NCBI RefSeq assembly: GCF_015500055.1
Contig: NZ_CP045492.1
Coordinates: 2,676,501-2,740,500 of the forward strand
Source: Mesorhizobium sp. NBSH29
GTDB taxonomy: Bacteria; Pseudomonadota; Alphaproteobacteria; Rhizobiales; Rhizobiaceae
Reading direction: 5' to 3'
DNA length: 64,000 nt
The position numbers and the translations under genes are program-made. Shown piece by piece: positions 46,871 to 61,296 of the stretch; within the stretch, counting starts at the first letter, position 1; each line of letters opens with the position of its first letter. Under the pieces are notes generated by a model. The model saw only the letters and a list, made by a program, of their open reading frames with translations, searched no databases and had not been told where the DNA came from.

Positions 46871-46905
46871 GCTGCCGACCAAAAGCACTTGTGTTTTTGG
46901 GCAGC
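46871..46905 (+). promoter_or_regulatory. Strong hairpin in the tuf leader
   Basis: GCTGC (46871-46875) pairs with GCAGC (46901-46905), and inside this CCAAAAGCAC (46879-46888) pairs with GTGTTTTTGG (46891-46900), with one G-T pair and the innermost pairs opened as loop. It ends 60 bases before the tuf start. Role unknown: mRNA stability, attenuation, or a processing signal. Confidence 0.5.
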
Positions 46906-46965
46906 AGTCGCTAATCGCCCCGCATTCGACTGAACTGAAGGCGCAGGCGCCCAAGGAAAGAGACT

Positions 46966-48141
46966 ATGGCAAAAGGTAAATTCGAGCGTAATAAGCCTCA
47001 TGTGAACATCGGCACGATTGGTCACGTTGACCATGGCAAGACGTCGCTGACGGCTGCGATCACCAAGTATTTTGGTGAGTACAAGGCTTATGACCAGATC
47101 GACGCAGCGCCTGAAGAAAAGGCTCGCGGCATCACGATTTCGACGGCTCACGTCGAGTATGAGACGCCTGCGCGCCACTATGCACACGTCGATTGCCCAG
47201 GCCACGCTGACTATGTGAAGAACATGATCACCGGTGCTGCCCAGATGGATGGCGCGATTTTGGTTGTTTCGGCCGCTGACGGCCCGATGCCCCAGACCCG
47301 CGAGCACATTCTTCTGGCCCGTCAGGTTGGTGTTCCTGCACTCGTGGTGTTCCTGAACAAGGTCGACCTGGTCGACGACGCCGAGCTTCTGGAACTGGTT
47401 GAGCTGGAAGTGCGCGAACTTCTTTCGAAGTACGAATATCCGGGCGACGACATTCCGATGATCAAGGGTTCGGCGGTTGCTGCCCTTCAGGACGGCGACA
47501 AGAAGATCGGCGAAGACGCGATCCGCGAACTGATGGCGGCTGTTGATGCCTACATCCCGACGCCAGAGCGTCCGATCAATCTGCCATTCCTGCTGCCGAT
47601 CGAAGATGTGTTCTCGATCTCGGGCCGTGGCACGGTTGTGACCGGTCGCGTCGAGCGTGGCATCGTCAAGGTTGGCGAAGAAGTCGAGATCATCGGCATC
47701 AAGGACACCTCGAAGACGACGGTGACCGGCGTTGAAATGTTCCGCAAGCTGCTCGATCAGGGCCAGGCTGGCGACAACATCGGCGCGCTGATCCGCGGTG
47801 TTGACCGTGAAGGCGTTGAGCGTGGTCAGGTTCTGGCCAAGCCAGGTTCGGTGAAGCCGCACAAGAAGTTCAAGGCAGAAGCCTACATTCTGACCAAGGA
47901 CGAAGGTGGCCGTCACACGCCGTTCTTCACCAACTACCGTCCGCAGTTCTATTTCCGCACGACGGACGTGACCGGTATTGTGTCGCTTCCCGAAGGCACC
48001 GAAATGGTGATGCCGGGCGACAACATCACGGTTGACGTGGAACTGATCGTGCCGATCGCGATGGAAGAGCGCCTGCGCTTCGCTATCCGCGAAGGCGGCC
48101 GCACCGTCGGCGCCGGCATCGTCGCCGCAATCGTCGAGTAA
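46966..48141 (+). CDS. tuf: Elongation factor Tu
   Basis: A 391-residue GTPase that brings aminoacyl-tRNA to the ribosome. G1 GHVDHGKTS (about 18-26), switch [15 protein letters not shown]3 DCPGHADY (about 78-85), G4 NKVDLVDD (about 133-140) and domain 2/3 blocks are all standard. AAGGAAAGAG precedes the ATG. The position between tRNA-Gly and tRNA-Trp is that of tufB; a second tuf with fusA is expected elsewhere but not in this window. A strong terminator follows. A 571-codon frame on the opposite strand is a codon-bias artefact. Confidence 0.98.
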   Translation: MAKGKFERNKPHVNIGTIGHVDHGKTSLTAAITKYFGEYKAYDQIDAAPEEKARGITISTAHVEYETPARHYAHVDCPGHADYVKNMITGAAQMDGAILVVSAADGPMPQTREHILLARQVGVPALVVFLNKVDLVDDAELLELVELEVRELLSKYEYPGDDIPMIKGSAVAALQDGDKKIGEDAIRELMAAVDAYIPTPERPINLPFLLPIEDVFSISGRGTVVTGRVERGIVKVGEEVEIIGIKDTSKTTVTGVEMFRKLLDQGQAGDNIGALIRGVDREGVERGQVLAKPGSVKPHKKFKAEAYILTKDEGGRHTPFFTNYRPQFYFRTTDVTGIVSLPEGTEMVMPGDNITVDVELIVPIAMEERLRFAIREGGRTVGAGIVAAIVE

Positions 48142-48163
48142 AGAACTCCCGCATCGGGTTTTG

Positions 48164-48190
48164 AAAGGGCGGCCTCCGGGTCGCCCTTTT
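48164..48190 (+). terminator. Rho-independent terminator after tuf
   Basis: AAAGGGCG (48164-48171) pairs with CGCCCTTT (48182-48189), 10-base loop rich in G/C, T-run after it. It lies 23 bases after the tuf stop. Confidence 0.88.
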
Positions 48191-48386
48191 CTGTTGCGAC
48201 GTGTCATCTGGTCTTTTGGCGCGTCTGGACGGCGTGGCGTTGGTTCCAGGACCGGCAACTGGATGGCGCTGAAGGGCCGCCGGAGCCTTGCTGTTGCTAT
48301 TTTCGCTCGGGCAGCCCGGGTGAAATAACTAAATTCGCGAAATGACTTGAATTGCGCGCAGGCCTGTGAAATTACGGCGCCGTGAT

Positions 48387-48462
<76 letters not shown>

Positions 48463-48970
48463 GGAATTTCCCGGCCCTAACGCCCACCCCGAATATTCCA
48501 GCGAAATTAGCCCCGTGACTGATCGCGTATTTCAGGGCTCTTGCAACAATAGCTCTGTTGCGCCATAAGAACCGAAGCTGATGGGACGATTGGATGGTTC
48601 CACCGCTGCGTTTTGCGTGCGAGAACCTTATCGCACTTGCATCTGCACGGAATCAGCTTTAAGTAGACGAAACAGTCACGCGGTGCGTGGAGCTGGAAAC
48701 CCAGCTTTACGCGCCTAAATTGCATGTTCGAAACACCGGCGCTGATTCGGCTAGCGACAGGTTTCGGGCAGGTATTCAGCAGGCATCGGTGCGATGTGGA
48801 GCTTCGGATGCCGGCAATGTCACAGGGTCCTGTGACGCAGATGCGACTGCCAGCCCCGGGCAAGCGGGTTTGGAACCAGAGAATGCCGCAGCACCTTGCC
48901 GCGGCGCACAAAAAGACCCGGAAACGGGCATAACGAGGCTCTCACAGGGGGCTTCAAAAAAGAGCGGCAC
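48463..48970. other. 508-bp spacer between tRNA-Trp and secE
   Basis: Open frames exist on both strands (up to 134 codons on the minus strand), but their products are Cys/Arg-rich and match nothing I know. Structural signals: GCAACA/TGTTGC (48543-48561), GTGCGA/TCGCAC near 48630, and a tight palindrome GTCACAGG-GT-CCTGTGAC (48819-48836). The secE-nusG promoter should lie here. No terminator is visible after the tRNA. Confidence 0.5.
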
Positions 48971-49174
48971 ATGGCGTCAAAGACCAACAATCCTTTCGTC
49001 TTTCTACAGCAGGTGAGAGCCGAAACCGCAAAGGTGGCCTGGCCTTCGCGGCGTGAAACGGTGATTTCGACGATCATGGTTCTGGCCTTTGCGTTTCTGG
49101 CAGCAATTTTCTTTTTCGCGGCTGATCAGCTGATGGCGTTTGGTGTCGAGATTATTCTCGGCATCGGGCGATAA
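48971..49174 (+). CDS. secE: Preprotein translocase subunit SecE
   Basis: A 67-residue inner-membrane protein starting MASKTNNPFVFLQQVRAETAKVAWPSRRE (shown as two blocks: MASKTNNPFVFLQQV and RAETAKVAWPSRRE). It has the amphipathic helix with KVAWPSRRET and one membrane helix (about 31-55), the minimal single-helix SecE. It clamps SecY in the Sec channel. The upstream in-frame extension is not conserved. nusG begins 25 bp downstream. Confidence 0.95.
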   Translation: MASKTNNPFVFLQQVRAETAKVAWPSRRETVISTIMVLAFAFLAAIFFFAADQLMAFGVEIILGIGR

Positions 49175-49198
49175 CAGGCGAACACGGAGAGCATCTGA

Positions 49199-49738
49199 AT
49201 GACCGCGCGGTGGTACATCGTCCACGCCTATTCGAATTTCGAAAAAAAGGTGGCGGAAGATATTGAGAAGAAGGCCATTCAAAAGGGCCTGCAGGCGCGC
49301 ATTGAGCAGATCGTGGTGCCGACCGAGAAGGTCGTTGAAATTCGCCGTGGCAAGAAGGTTGATGCGGAACGCAAGTTCTTCCCGGGTTACGTTCTGCTGA
49401 AGGCAGACCTTAACGATGCGGTCGTCAGTCTGGTCAAGAACACCCCGCGCGTTACTGGATTTTTGGGTGAAGACCGGCATACGGCCAAGCCGATGCCCAT
49501 CACCGAAGCAGAGGCTGACCGCATCCTGAACCAGGTTCAGGAAGGCGTCGAGCGGCCAAAGCCATCGGTCACTTTCGAGATCGGCGAAGCAGTCCGCGTT
49601 TCGGACGGTCCGTTTGCCTCGTTCAACGGCTTTGTTCAGGAAGTCGACGAGGAGCGCGCCCGTCTCAAGGTCGAGGTTTCGATCTTTGGCCGTGCTGTCC
49701 CGGTCGATCTGGAATTTGGTCAGGTCGAAAAGGGCTGA
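49199..49738 (+). CDS. nusG: Transcription termination/antitermination factor NusG
   Basis: A 179-residue protein: NGN domain (MTARWYIVHAYSNFEKKVAE to about 115; FFPGYVLLKADL contacts RNA polymerase) and KOW domain (VSDGPFASFNGFVQEVDEE, about 131-149). NusG suppresses pausing, supports Rho termination and couples transcription to ribosomal protein S10. secE-nusG is one unit; rplK follows after 176 bp. Confidence 0.97.
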   Translation: MTARWYIVHAYSNFEKKVAEDIEKKAIQKGLQARIEQIVVPTEKVVEIRRGKKVDAERKFFPGYVLLKADLNDAVVSLVKNTPRVTGFLGEDRHTAKPMPITEAEADRILNQVQEGVERPKPSVTFEIGEAVRVSDGPFASFNGFVQEVDEERARLKVEVSIFGRAVPVDLEFGQVEKG

Positions 49739-49914
49739 GGCCCTTTGGAATTGAATTCCCGCATCGGTTCGCCGCTTGCGGGTGAAGACGGCGAAGTTCG
49801 CTTCGTCAAAACGGGTGGAAGGCGAGGGCGGCTCAAGCCGGCTGTCGGAACCGAACCACCACACTGCAACCGTCGATCCTGAAAATGGGTCGGCATTGAA
49901 AAGAGGCAGATAAG

Positions 49915-50343
49915 ATGGCTAAAAAAATTGCAGGCCAGCTCAAGCTTCAGGTCCCAGCGGGTTCGGCGACACCTTCGCCCCCTATTGGCCCTGCGCTTGG
50001 TCAACGTGGCATCAACATCATGGAATTCTGCAAGGCGTTTAACGCCCAGACGCAGGAAATGGAGAAGGGTTCGCCCATCCCCGTCGTGATTACCTACTAT
50101 CAGGATAAGTCCTTCACCTTCGCGATGAAGACGCCACCAGTGGCATTCTTCCTGAAGAAGGCGATGAACCTGAAGTCGGGCTCCAAGGAGCCAGGCAAGA
50201 TCAAGGTTGGCGAAATCACCCGCGACAAGGTTCGCGAAATCGCCGAACAGAAGATGAAGGACCTCAACGCGAACGATATCGAAGCCGCCATGCGCATGGT
50301 TGAAGGCTCGGCTCGTTCGATGGGCCTGGAAGTGGTGGGCTGA
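49915..50343 (+). CDS. rplK: 50S ribosomal protein L11
   Basis: A 142-residue protein ([16 protein letters not shown]). The N-terminal domain keeps the [17 protein letters not shown] segment with the prolines targeted by thiopeptides; the C-terminal rRNA-binding domain ends [16 protein letters not shown]-like ([15 protein letters not shown]). L11 is part of the GTPase-associated centre and is needed for RelA activation. The 176-bp spacer before it may hold the L1 autoregulatory target known in E. coli; no strong hairpin with a T-run is seen there. rplA starts 4 bp later. Confidence 0.97.
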   Translation: MAKKIAGQLKLQVPAGSATPSPPIGPALGQRGINIMEFCKAFNAQTQEMEKGSPIPVVITYYQDKSFTFAMKTPPVAFFLKKAMNLKSGSKEPGKIKVGEITRDKVREIAEQKMKDLNANDIEAAMRMVEGSARSMGLEVVG

Positions 50344-50347
50344 TCCG

Positions 50348-51046
50348 ATGGCTAAGATTGCAAAACGCGTTGCCAAGACCCGCGAGGGCATCGATGTCGA
50401 CAAGGCTTACGGTCTGGTGGAAGCCATCAAGCTTCTGAAGGAACGCGCCACGGCAAAGTTCGACGAAACATTCGAAGTTGCCATGAACCTCGGCGTTGAC
50501 CCACGTCACGCTGACCAGATGGTCCGCGGTGTGGTCAATCTGCCAAACGGAACAGGCCGTACCGTTCGCGTGGCAGTGTTTGCCCGCAACGAAAAGGCTG
50601 ATGAAGCCCGTGCAGCTGGTGCTGACATTGTCGGTGCAGAAGAGCTGGTTGATATCGTCCAGAAGGGCGAAATCAACTTTGATCGCTGCATTGCCACACC
50701 TGACATGATGCCGCTCGTCGGTCGTCTGGGTAAGGTGCTCGGCCCCCGCGGCATGATGCCAAACCCCAAGGTCGGTACGGTCACCACGGATATTGCTGGT
50801 GCCGTCAAGGCTTCCAAGGGCGGCGCTGTCGAGTTCCGCGTCGAAAAGGCTGGCATCATCCACGCCGGTGTTGGCAAGGCATCCTTCGACGCCAAGGCGA
50901 TTGAAGAAAACGTTCGCGCCTTCACCGATGCGGTCGTCAAGGCAAAGCCAGCTGGCGCCAAGGGCATTTACCTGAAGCGCGTGTCCGTCACCACAACGAT
51001 GGGCCCCGGCCTCAAGGTCGACGTTTCGTCGCTGGCTGAGGCGTAA
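50348..51046 (+). CDS. rplA: 50S ribosomal protein L1
   Basis: A 232-residue protein starting [52 protein letters not shown] and [20 protein letters not shown] are L1 blocks. It binds the mobile L1 stalk of 23S rRNA and in E. coli represses its own rplKA message. ATG at 50348 is four bases after the rplK stop; the longer frame starting at 50300 lies inside rplK and is rejected. Confidence 0.97.
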   Translation: MAKIAKRVAKTREGIDVDKAYGLVEAIKLLKERATAKFDETFEVAMNLGVDPRHADQMVRGVVNLPNGTGRTVRVAVFARNEKADEARAAGADIVGAEELVDIVQKGEINFDRCIATPDMMPLVGRLGKVLGPRGMMPNPKVGTVTTDIAGAVKASKGGAVEFRVEKAGIIHAGVGKASFDAKAIEENVRAFTDAVVKAKPAGAKGIYLKRVSVTTTMGPGLKVDVSSLAEA

Positions 51047-51397
51047 GAATTTCGAAGCGGGCAACAGTCCGCTTCGGCAAAGAATTCCGGACCCCCGGAT
51101 AAAGGGGTTCGGAGCCGCAGACCGGAAACGGTTTGTGGAAATCCTGTCCGAGATTGCAGGCGGCTCGCCTTAATTCATATGGGCCTGCATGAGACGGGTG
51201 AAGACCAGACAAGAGGGCGCAAGCCCCGATGAATGGTTCGAACCGTGTATGCCTTTTGTCTGCGACCGGGGTTCCGGTCTGGCCAAAGGGGGCAGGATCC
51301 TCGAGCGCTGTTCGGGTGATCTCTTCGTAGATGGCCCGCCCGGCAAAAGGCAACCCGACAGTCTTCTTCTTATAAGACTGTTAACTGGAGATAGGCA
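51047..51397 (+). promoter_or_regulatory. rplJ leader (L10 leader region)
   Basis: 351 bp without a gene. It contains hairpins CGAAGCGG/CCGCTTCG (51053-51076) and CCGGACCCC/GGGGTTCGG (51087-51112), a structured GC-rich middle, and ACAGTCTT/AAGACTGT (51358-51381), which ends four bases before the CTGGAG ribosome-binding site of rplJ. In many bacteria L10 with L7/L12 binds this leader to repress translation; that role here is inference from position. Confidence 0.6.
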
Positions 51398-51916
51398 GTG
51401 GACAGAGCGGAAAAACGCGAACTCGTCACGGGCCTGAATGATGCGTTCAAGGGCGCAGGTTCAGTCGTCGTGGCCCACTATGCCGGCATCACCGTCGCAC
51501 AAATGAACGACCTTCGGTCGAAAATGCGTGCAGCCGGTGGAACCGTCAAAGTCGCGAAGAACCGTCTCGCCAAAATCGCTCTTCAGGGCACGGAATCCGA
51601 AAACATCATCGAGCTGTTCAAGGGACAGACGCTGATTGCTTATTCGGAGGATCCGATTGCGGCGCCGAAAGTTGCAGCCGATTTCGCCAAGATCAATGAC
51701 CGTCTGGTCATTATCGGTGGTTCGATGGGAACAACTACGCTCAACGCCGATGGGGTAAAGGCTCTTGCCATGCTCCCGTCGCTCGATGAGTTGCGCGCCA
51801 AGCTGGTTGGCATGATCGTCACCCCAGCAACCCGGATCGCCCAGGTCGTCAATGCACCCGCAGCTTCGGTTGCGCGCGTCATTGGCGCTTATGCCCGGAA
51901 GGACGAGGCGGCATGA
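51398..51916 (+). CDS. rplJ: 50S ribosomal protein L10
   Basis: A 172-residue protein starting at GTG 51398 with GGAG eight bases upstream ([17 protein letters not shown]). [20 protein letters not shown] and [15 protein letters not shown] form the rRNA-binding domain; the C-terminal helix anchors L7/L12 dimers. It forms the stalk base with L11. rplL follows after 54 bp. Confidence 0.97.
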   Translation: MDRAEKRELVTGLNDAFKGAGSVVVAHYAGITVAQMNDLRSKMRAAGGTVKVAKNRLAKIALQGTESENIIELFKGQTLIAYSEDPIAAPKVAADFAKINDRLVIIGGSMGTTTLNADGVKALAMLPSLDELRAKLVGMIVTPATRIAQVVNAPAASVARVIGAYARKDEAA

Positions 51917-51970
51917 GGCCGTTCTTCGCTATCAACAACACACGTTCGAACCCAAACAAGGAATACAATC

Positions 51971-52345
51971 ATGGCTGATCTTGCAAAGATCGTAGACGAC
52001 CTGTCGAGCCTGACCGTCCTCGAGGCGGCTGAGCTCTCCAAGATGCTGGAAGAGAAGTGGGGCGTTTCGGCTGCTGCTCCTGTTGCAGCAGCTGCTGCTG
52101 GCGGCGGTGCCGTTGCTGCTCCGGTTGAAGAGAAGACCGAATTCGACGTCGTCCTCACCGACGCCGGCGCACAGAAGATCAACGTGATCAAGGAAGTTCG
52201 CGCGATCACCGGTCTCGGCCTGAAAGAAGCCAAGGATCTGGTGGAAGCCGCTCCGAAGCCTGTCAAGGAAGCCGTTTCGAAGGCAGATGCCGACAAGTTC
52301 AAGGCCCAGCTGGAAGCAGCCGGCGCCAAGGTTGAACTGAAGTAA
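51971..52345 (+). CDS. rplL: 50S ribosomal protein L7/L12
   Basis: A 124-residue acidic stalk protein ([20 protein letters not shown]). The N-terminal dimerisation domain is followed by the Ala/Gly/Pro hinge ([19 protein letters not shown]) and the C-terminal factor-binding domain ([32 protein letters not shown]). It recruits translational GTPases including the EF-Tu encoded upstream. A long hairpin follows before rpoB. Confidence 0.98.
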   Translation: MADLAKIVDDLSSLTVLEAAELSKMLEEKWGVSAAAPVAAAAAGGGAVAAPVEEKTEFDVVLTDAGAQKINVIKEVRAITGLGLKEAKDLVEAAPKPVKEAVSKADADKFKAQLEAAGAKVELK

Positions 52346-52360
52346 GCGTTTATCGCGGGT

Positions 52361-52388
52361 TTCGGCGGGCGGATTTCCGTCCGCCGAA
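52361..52388 (+). promoter_or_regulatory. Intercistronic hairpin between rplL and rpoB
   Basis: TTCGGCGGGCGG (52361-52372) pairs over 12 bp, with one G-T pair, with CCGTCCGCCGAA (52377-52388) around ATTT. No T-run follows. In E. coli the same position holds an attenuator and an RNase III site that set the ratio of L7/L12 to RNA polymerase. Confidence 0.7.
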
Positions 52389-52590
52389 CCATCGCGGTGG
52401 AGTAGTCGAAAACCTCTTTCCTGAGGGCCGCAAGACCGGCGTTCAGGAAACGGGTTTTCTCCCGTTCTGGCCCACCTGTCGGGCACGTACGGGAAAATCT
52501 GAAGGACGGACTGCCGCCGGAGGCAGTCAAGAATTGCAAGGCGCGACCGGGTGAGGTCGATGCCCCAAGCGAGCAAGCCAAGGAGCGACG

Positions 52591-55500
52591 ATGGCCCAGA
52601 CCCAGATATTCAATGGCCGCAGACGCGTACGCAAATATTTCGGGCACATTCCCGAAGTTGCGGCGATGCCAAACCTCATCGAGGTTCAAAAGGCATCGTA
52701 TGATCAGTTCCTGATGGTTGAGGAGCCGAAAGGCGGCCGCGGCGACGAAGGCCTGCAGGCTGTTTTCAAGTCGGTATTTCCGATCCAGGATTTTTCCGGC
52801 TCTTCGATGCTGGAATTTGTCAAATACGAGTTTGAACCGCCGAAATTCGATACTGACGAATGCCGTCAGCGCGACCTGACCTATGCTGCACCTCTCAAGG
52901 TGACGCTGCGCCTCATCGTGTTCGATATCGACGAGGATACCGGCGCCAAGTCGATCAAGGACATCAAGGAGCAGGACGTTTACATGGGCGATATGCCGCT
53001 CATGACGAACAACGGCACCTTCATCGTCAACGGCACGGAACGCGTCATCGTTTCCCAGATGCACCGTTCGCCAGGCGTGTTCTTCGATCACGACAAGGGC
53101 AAGTCGCACTCGTCGGGTAAATTGCTTTTCGCAGCCCGCGTCATCCCTTATCGCGGTTCATGGCTTGATATTGAGTTCGATGCCAAGGATGTGGTCCATG
53201 CGCGTATCGATCGTCGCCGCAAGATTCCTGCGACCTCGTTGCTGATGGCGCTTGGCATGGATCCGGAAGAGATCCTGTCGACCTTCTACAACAAGATCAC
53301 GTACAAGCGCACCGGTGATCACTGGCGCATCCCGTTCAATGTCGAGCGTTTCCGCGGCCTCAAGGCTGTCGGCGATCTGATCGACGCTGACACCGGCGAA
53401 GTGGTTGTCGAAACCGGCAAGAAGATCACCGCGCGTCAGGCCAAGCTGCTTGCTGAAAAAGGCCTCAAGGCCATCAAGGCAACGGAAGAAGACCTGCTCG
53501 GCAATTTCCTTGCGGAAGACATCGTCAACTACGCAACCGGCGAAATCTTCCTCGAAGCTGGCGACGAGATCGACGAAAAGACCATCAAGGTTCTGCTCGC
53601 CGCTGGCGAAGGCGACATCCTGATTCTTGACATCGATCACGTCAATGTCGGCGCCTACATCCGCAACACGCTGGCAGTAGACAAGAACGAGAGCCGCCAG
53701 GAAGCTCTGTTCGATATCTACCGCGTCATGCGTCCAGGTGAGCCGCCGACCATTGATACGGCTGAAGCCATGTTCAACTCGCTGTTCTTTGATAGCGAGC
53801 GCTACGATCTGTCGGCCGTTGGCCGCGTCAAGATGAACATGCGTCTTGAGCTTGATGCAGAAGACACCGTTCGCGTTCTGCGCAAGGACGATATCCTTGC
53901 CGTTGTGCGCACGCTGGTTGATCTGCGTGATGGCAAGGGCGAAATCGACGACATTGACAACCTCGGCAACCGCCGTGTGCGTTCGGTCGGCGAGTTGATG
54001 GAAAACCAGTACCGTGTCGGCCTGCTGCGCATGGAGCGCGCCATCAAGGAACGCATGTCGTCGATCGAGATCGACACGGTCATGCCGCAGGATCTGATCA
54101 ACGCCAAACCAGCTGCTGCTGCCGTTCGCGAGTTCTTCGGTTCCTCGCAGCTGTCGCAGTTTATGGATCAGACCAACCCGCTTTCGGAGATCACCCACAA
54201 GCGTCGTCTTTCGGCGCTTGGACCCGGTGGTCTGACCCGCGAGCGTGCCGGCTTTGAAGTGCGCGACGTTCACGTCACGCATTACGGCCGTATCTGCCCG
54301 ATTGAAACGCCAGAAGGCCCGAACATCGGCCTGATCAACTCGCTGGCAACCTTCGCGCGGGTCAACAAATACGGCTTCATCGAAAGCCCGTACCGTAAGA
54401 TCATCGACGGCAAGGTGACGATGGATGTCGTCTATCTGTCGGCTATGGAAGAGGCCAAGCACTATGTGGCACAGGCCAACGCCGAGCTCGACAAGGCAGG
54501 GTCCTTCACCGAAGAATTCGTGATTTGCCGCCATGCTGGCGAAGTCATGATGGCACCGCGTGAAAACGTCGATCTGATGGACGTTTCGCCCAAGCAGATG
54601 GTGTCGGTTGCGGCAGCTCTGATCCCGTTCCTGGAAAACGATGACGCCAACCGCGCACTGATGGGTTCCAACATGCAGCGTCAGGCCGTGCCTCTGGTAC
54701 GTGCGGAAGCGCCGTTCGTTGGCACCGGCATGGAGCCGATCGTTGCCCGTGACTCGGGCGCAGCCATTGGTGCCCGCCGCGGCGGTATCGTCGACCAGGT
54801 CGATGCGACCCGTATCGTCGTGCGTGCCACGGAAGATCTCGATCCGGGCAAGTCCGGCGTTGATATCTACCGCCTGATGAAGTTCCAGCGTTCAAACCAG
54901 AACACCTGCATCAACCAGCGCCCGCTGGTGCGTATGGGCGATCTGGTCAACAAGGGCGATATCATTGCTGACGGTCCGTCGACCGACCTCGGTGATCTGG
55001 CTCTGGGCCGTAACGTGCTCGTCGCGTTCATGCCCTGGAATGGCTACAACTACGAGGATTCCATCCTCCTCTCCGAGCGCATCGTTGCCGATGACGTCTT
55101 CACCTCGATCCACATCGAGGAATTCGAAGTCATGGCGCGTGACACCAAGCTTGGGCCTGAGGAAATCACACGCGACATTCCAAACGTCTCGGAAGAAGCG
55201 CTGAAGAACCTCGACGAAGCCGGTATCGTCTACATTGGCGCGGAAGTGGCGCCGGGCGACATTCTGGTTGGCAAGATCACACCAAAGGGTGAAAGCCCGA
55301 TGACGCCGGAAGAAAAGCTTCTGCGCGCCATCTTTGGTGAAAAGGCGTCCGATGTACGCGACACCTCGATGCGCATGCCGCCCGGAACGTTCGGCACCAT
55401 CGTCGAAGTGCGCGTCTTTAACCGCCACGGCGTGGAAAAAGACGAACGCGCAATGGCCATCGAGCGCGAGGAAATTGAACGTCTCGCAAAGGATCGCGAC

Positions 55501-56730
55501 GATGAGCAGTCGATTCTCGACCGCAACGTGTATTCGCGCCTCAGCGATACGCTGAACGGCAAAGATGCGATTGCCGGTCCAAAAGGCTTCAAGAAGGGCT
55601 CTAAGCTCTCCAAGGAAGTTCTGGACGACTATCCGCGTTCGCAGTGGTGGCAGTTTGCCGTCGAAGACGAGAAGATGCAGAGCGAGCTCGAAGCTTTGCG
55701 CGGCCAGTACGACGATTCCAAGAAGGCGCTCGAGCAGCGATTTATGGACAAGGTCGAAAAGGTGCAGCGCGGCGACGAGATGCCTCCGGGCGTCATGAAG
55801 ATGGTAAAAGTCTTTGTGGCCGTGAAGCGCAAAATGCAGCCCGGCGACAAGATGGCCGGCCGTCATGGCAACAAGGGCGTCGTCTCCAAGATCGTTCCAG
55901 TCGAGGACATGCCGTTCCTCGAGGACGGTACTCATGCCGATATCGTGCTCAACCCGTTGGGCGTGCCGTCGCGTATGAATGTCGGCCAGATCCTGGAAAC
56001 GCATCTGGGCTGGGCATGTGCTGGAATGGGCAAGAAGATCGGCGAGCTGATCGATGCCTACAGGGCTGCCGGTAACAGCGACATCAAGCCGCTGCGTGCC
56101 ACGCTTGAGCATCTGATCCCGGACAACGACCGCAATGAGCCGGTTCGCAAGTTCGACGATGAGAGCATTGTCAGGCTCGGCGAGCAGATGCGTCGCGGTG
56201 TCTCCATCGCAACGCCGGTGTTCGACGGTGCGCATGAGGCCGACATCAACGAGATGCTGGAGCAGGCTGGTCTACACACCAGCGGCCAGTCGCAGCTTTA
56301 TGATGGCCGCACAGGCGAGCCGTTCGATCGCAAGGTGACCATGGGCTATATCTATATGCTCAAGCTTCACCACCTCGTGGATGACAAAATCCACGCGCGT
56401 TCGATCGGACCGTACTCGCTTGTTACCCAGCAGCCGCTGGGTGGTAAGGCGCAGTTCGGTGGCCAGCGCTTCGGCGAGATGGAGGTCTGGGCACTTGAGG
56501 CTTACGGCGCCGCCTACACGCTGCAGGAAATGCTGACCGTGAAGTCGGACGACGTGGCAGGGCGTACCAAGGTCTATGAGGCAATCGTCCGTGGCGACGA
56601 TACCTTCGAGGCCGGCATTCCAGAGAGCTTCAACGTTCTCGTCAAGGAAATGCGGTCGCTGGGTCTCAATGTCGAGCTCGAGAATACCAAGGCTGACGAG
56701 CAGGCACGCCTGTCTGACGCGGCCGAGTAA
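52591..56730 (+). CDS. rpoB: DNA-directed RNA polymerase subunit beta
   Basis: A 1379-residue beta subunit, normal alphaproteobacterial length. It starts [18 protein letters not shown] after AAGGAGCG. The rifampicin region reads [19 protein letters not shown] then [11 protein letters not shown]: the Asp, His and Ser corresponding to E. coli 516, 526 and 531 are unchanged, so no classic resistance change is present; Thr replaces Asn518. [15 protein letters not shown]-type ([10 protein letters not shown]) and the C-terminal [24 protein letters not shown] blocks (seen as [18 protein letters not shown]) are intact. Large open frames on the opposite strand (458 and 447 codons) are codon-bias artefacts. 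Confidence 0.98.
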   Translation: MAQTQIFNGRRRVRKYFGHIPEVAAMPNLIEVQKASYDQFLMVEEPKGGRGDEGLQAVFKSVFPIQDFSGSSMLEFVKYEFEPPKFDTDECRQRDLTYAAPLKVTLRLIVFDIDEDTGAKSIKDIKEQDVYMGDMPLMTNNGTFIVNGTERVIVSQMHRSPGVFFDHDKGKSHSSGKLLFAARVIPYRGSWLDIEFDAKDVVHARIDRRRKIPATSLLMALGMDPEEILSTFYNKITYKRTGDHWRIPFNVERFRGLKAVGDLIDADTGEVVVETGKKITARQAKLLAEKGLKAIKATEEDLLGNFLAEDIVNYATGEIFLEAGDEIDEKTIKVLLAAGEGDILILDIDHVNVGAYIRNTLAVDKNESRQEALFDIYRVMRPGEPPTIDTAEAMFNSLFFDSERYDLSAVGRVKMNMRLELDAEDTVRVLRKDDILAVVRTLVDLRDGKGEIDDIDNLGNRRVRSVGELMENQYRVGLLRMERAIKERMSSIEIDTVMPQDLINAKPAAAAVREFFGSSQLSQFMDQTNPLSEITHKRRLSALGPGGLTRERAGFEVRDVHVTHYGRICPIETPEGPNIGLINSLATFARVNKYGFIESPYRKIIDGKVTMDVVYLSAMEEAKHYVAQANAELDKAGSFTEEFVICRHAGEVMMAPRENVDLMDVSPKQMVSVAAALIPFLENDDANRALMGSNMQRQAVPLVRAEAPFVGTGMEPIVARDSGAAIGARRGGIVDQVDATRIVVRATEDLDPGKSGVDIYRLMKFQRSNQNTCINQRPLVRMGDLVNKGDIIADGPSTDLGDLALGRNVLVAFMPWNGYNYEDSILLSERIVADDVFTSIHIEEFEVMARDTKLGPEEITRDIPNVSEEALKNLDEAGIVYIGAEVAPGDILVGKITPKGESPMTPEEKLLRAIFGEKASDVRDTSMRMPPGTFGTIVEVRVFNRHGVEKDERAMAIEREEIERLAKDRDDEQSILDRNVYSRLSDTLNGKDAIAGPKGFKKGSKLSKEVLDDYPRSQWWQFAVEDEKMQSELEALRGQYDDSKKALEQRFMDKVEKVQRGDEMPPGVMKMVKVFVAVKRKMQPGDKMAGRHGNKGVVSKIVPVEDMPFLEDGTHADIVLNPLGVPSRMNVGQILETHLGWACAGMGKKIGELIDAYRAAGNSDIKPLRATLEHLIPDNDRNEPVRKFDDESIVRLGEQMRRGVSIATPVFDGAHEADINEMLEQAGLHTSGQSQLYDGRTGEPFDRKVTMGYIYMLKLHHLVDDKIHARSIGPYSLVTQQPLGGKAQFGGQRFGEMEVWALEAYGAAYTLQEMLTVKSDDVAGRTKVYEAIVRGDDTFEAGIPESFNVLVKEMRSLGLNVELENTKADEQARLSDAAE

Positions 56731-56739
56731 GCAACGTCA

Positions 56740-56775
56740 CCGCCGCGCGACCATATTAAATGGGTCGCGCGGCGG
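56740..56775 (+). promoter_or_regulatory. Intercistronic hairpin between rpoB and rpoC
   Basis: CCGCCGCGCGACC (56740-56752) and GGTCGCGCGGCGG (56763-56775) form a perfect 13-bp stem with a 10-base AT-rich loop, nine bases after the rpoB stop. No T-run follows, so it is not a normal terminator. Confidence 0.7.
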
Positions 56776-56930
56776 TGTTGATACTCTAACGGTCGCGTTG
56801 CGGCCGGTCACGGACCTGGAAATTGTTGCGCGCTTCGGCGCTGCGTGTCTCCAGGTCAAGAAGGGCGGTCGATGACTGCCAAAGAAATGTTCGAGAAGGG
56901 GCTCACCCCAGCCCCGCAAAGGAGAACGGC

Positions 56931-61127
<4,197 letters not shown>

Positions 61128-61145
61128 CAGCCAACCCACATCACG

Positions 61146-61180
61146 AAAAAAGCCGTCGGGGCAACCCGGCGGCTTTTTTT
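61146..61180 (+). terminator. Rho-independent terminator of the rpoBC operon
   Basis: AAAAAAGCCGTCGGG (61146-61160) pairs over 15 bp (one T-G) with CCCGGCGGCTTTTTT (61165-61179) around a GCAA tetraloop, with a further T. This is a very strong terminator. Confidence 0.96.
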
Positions 61181-61296
61181 ATCTGTTAGAATTTGGCGAA
61201 AATCAAACGAAATACAACCATAGAGAGCGCATCAGAGCTGTTCCTAGAATACGTGGCCGGTTAGCGTGAGCCCGATCAGGTAAAGTGAGCGTAGCT

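Noticed and set aside
48543-48561. GCAACA/TGTTGC repeat that recalls insertion-sequence ends
   Set aside because: Only six bases per arm, no partner copy, no transposase fragment and no target duplication were seen.
53158-56235. Long antisense frames (458 and 447 codons) across rpoB
   Set aside because: They mirror the highly biased codons of rpoB and have no start signals or domains.
52591-56730. Possible rifampicin-resistance change in rpoB
   Set aside because: The key positions of the rifampicin region are wild type; only a conservative Asn to Thr difference was seen.
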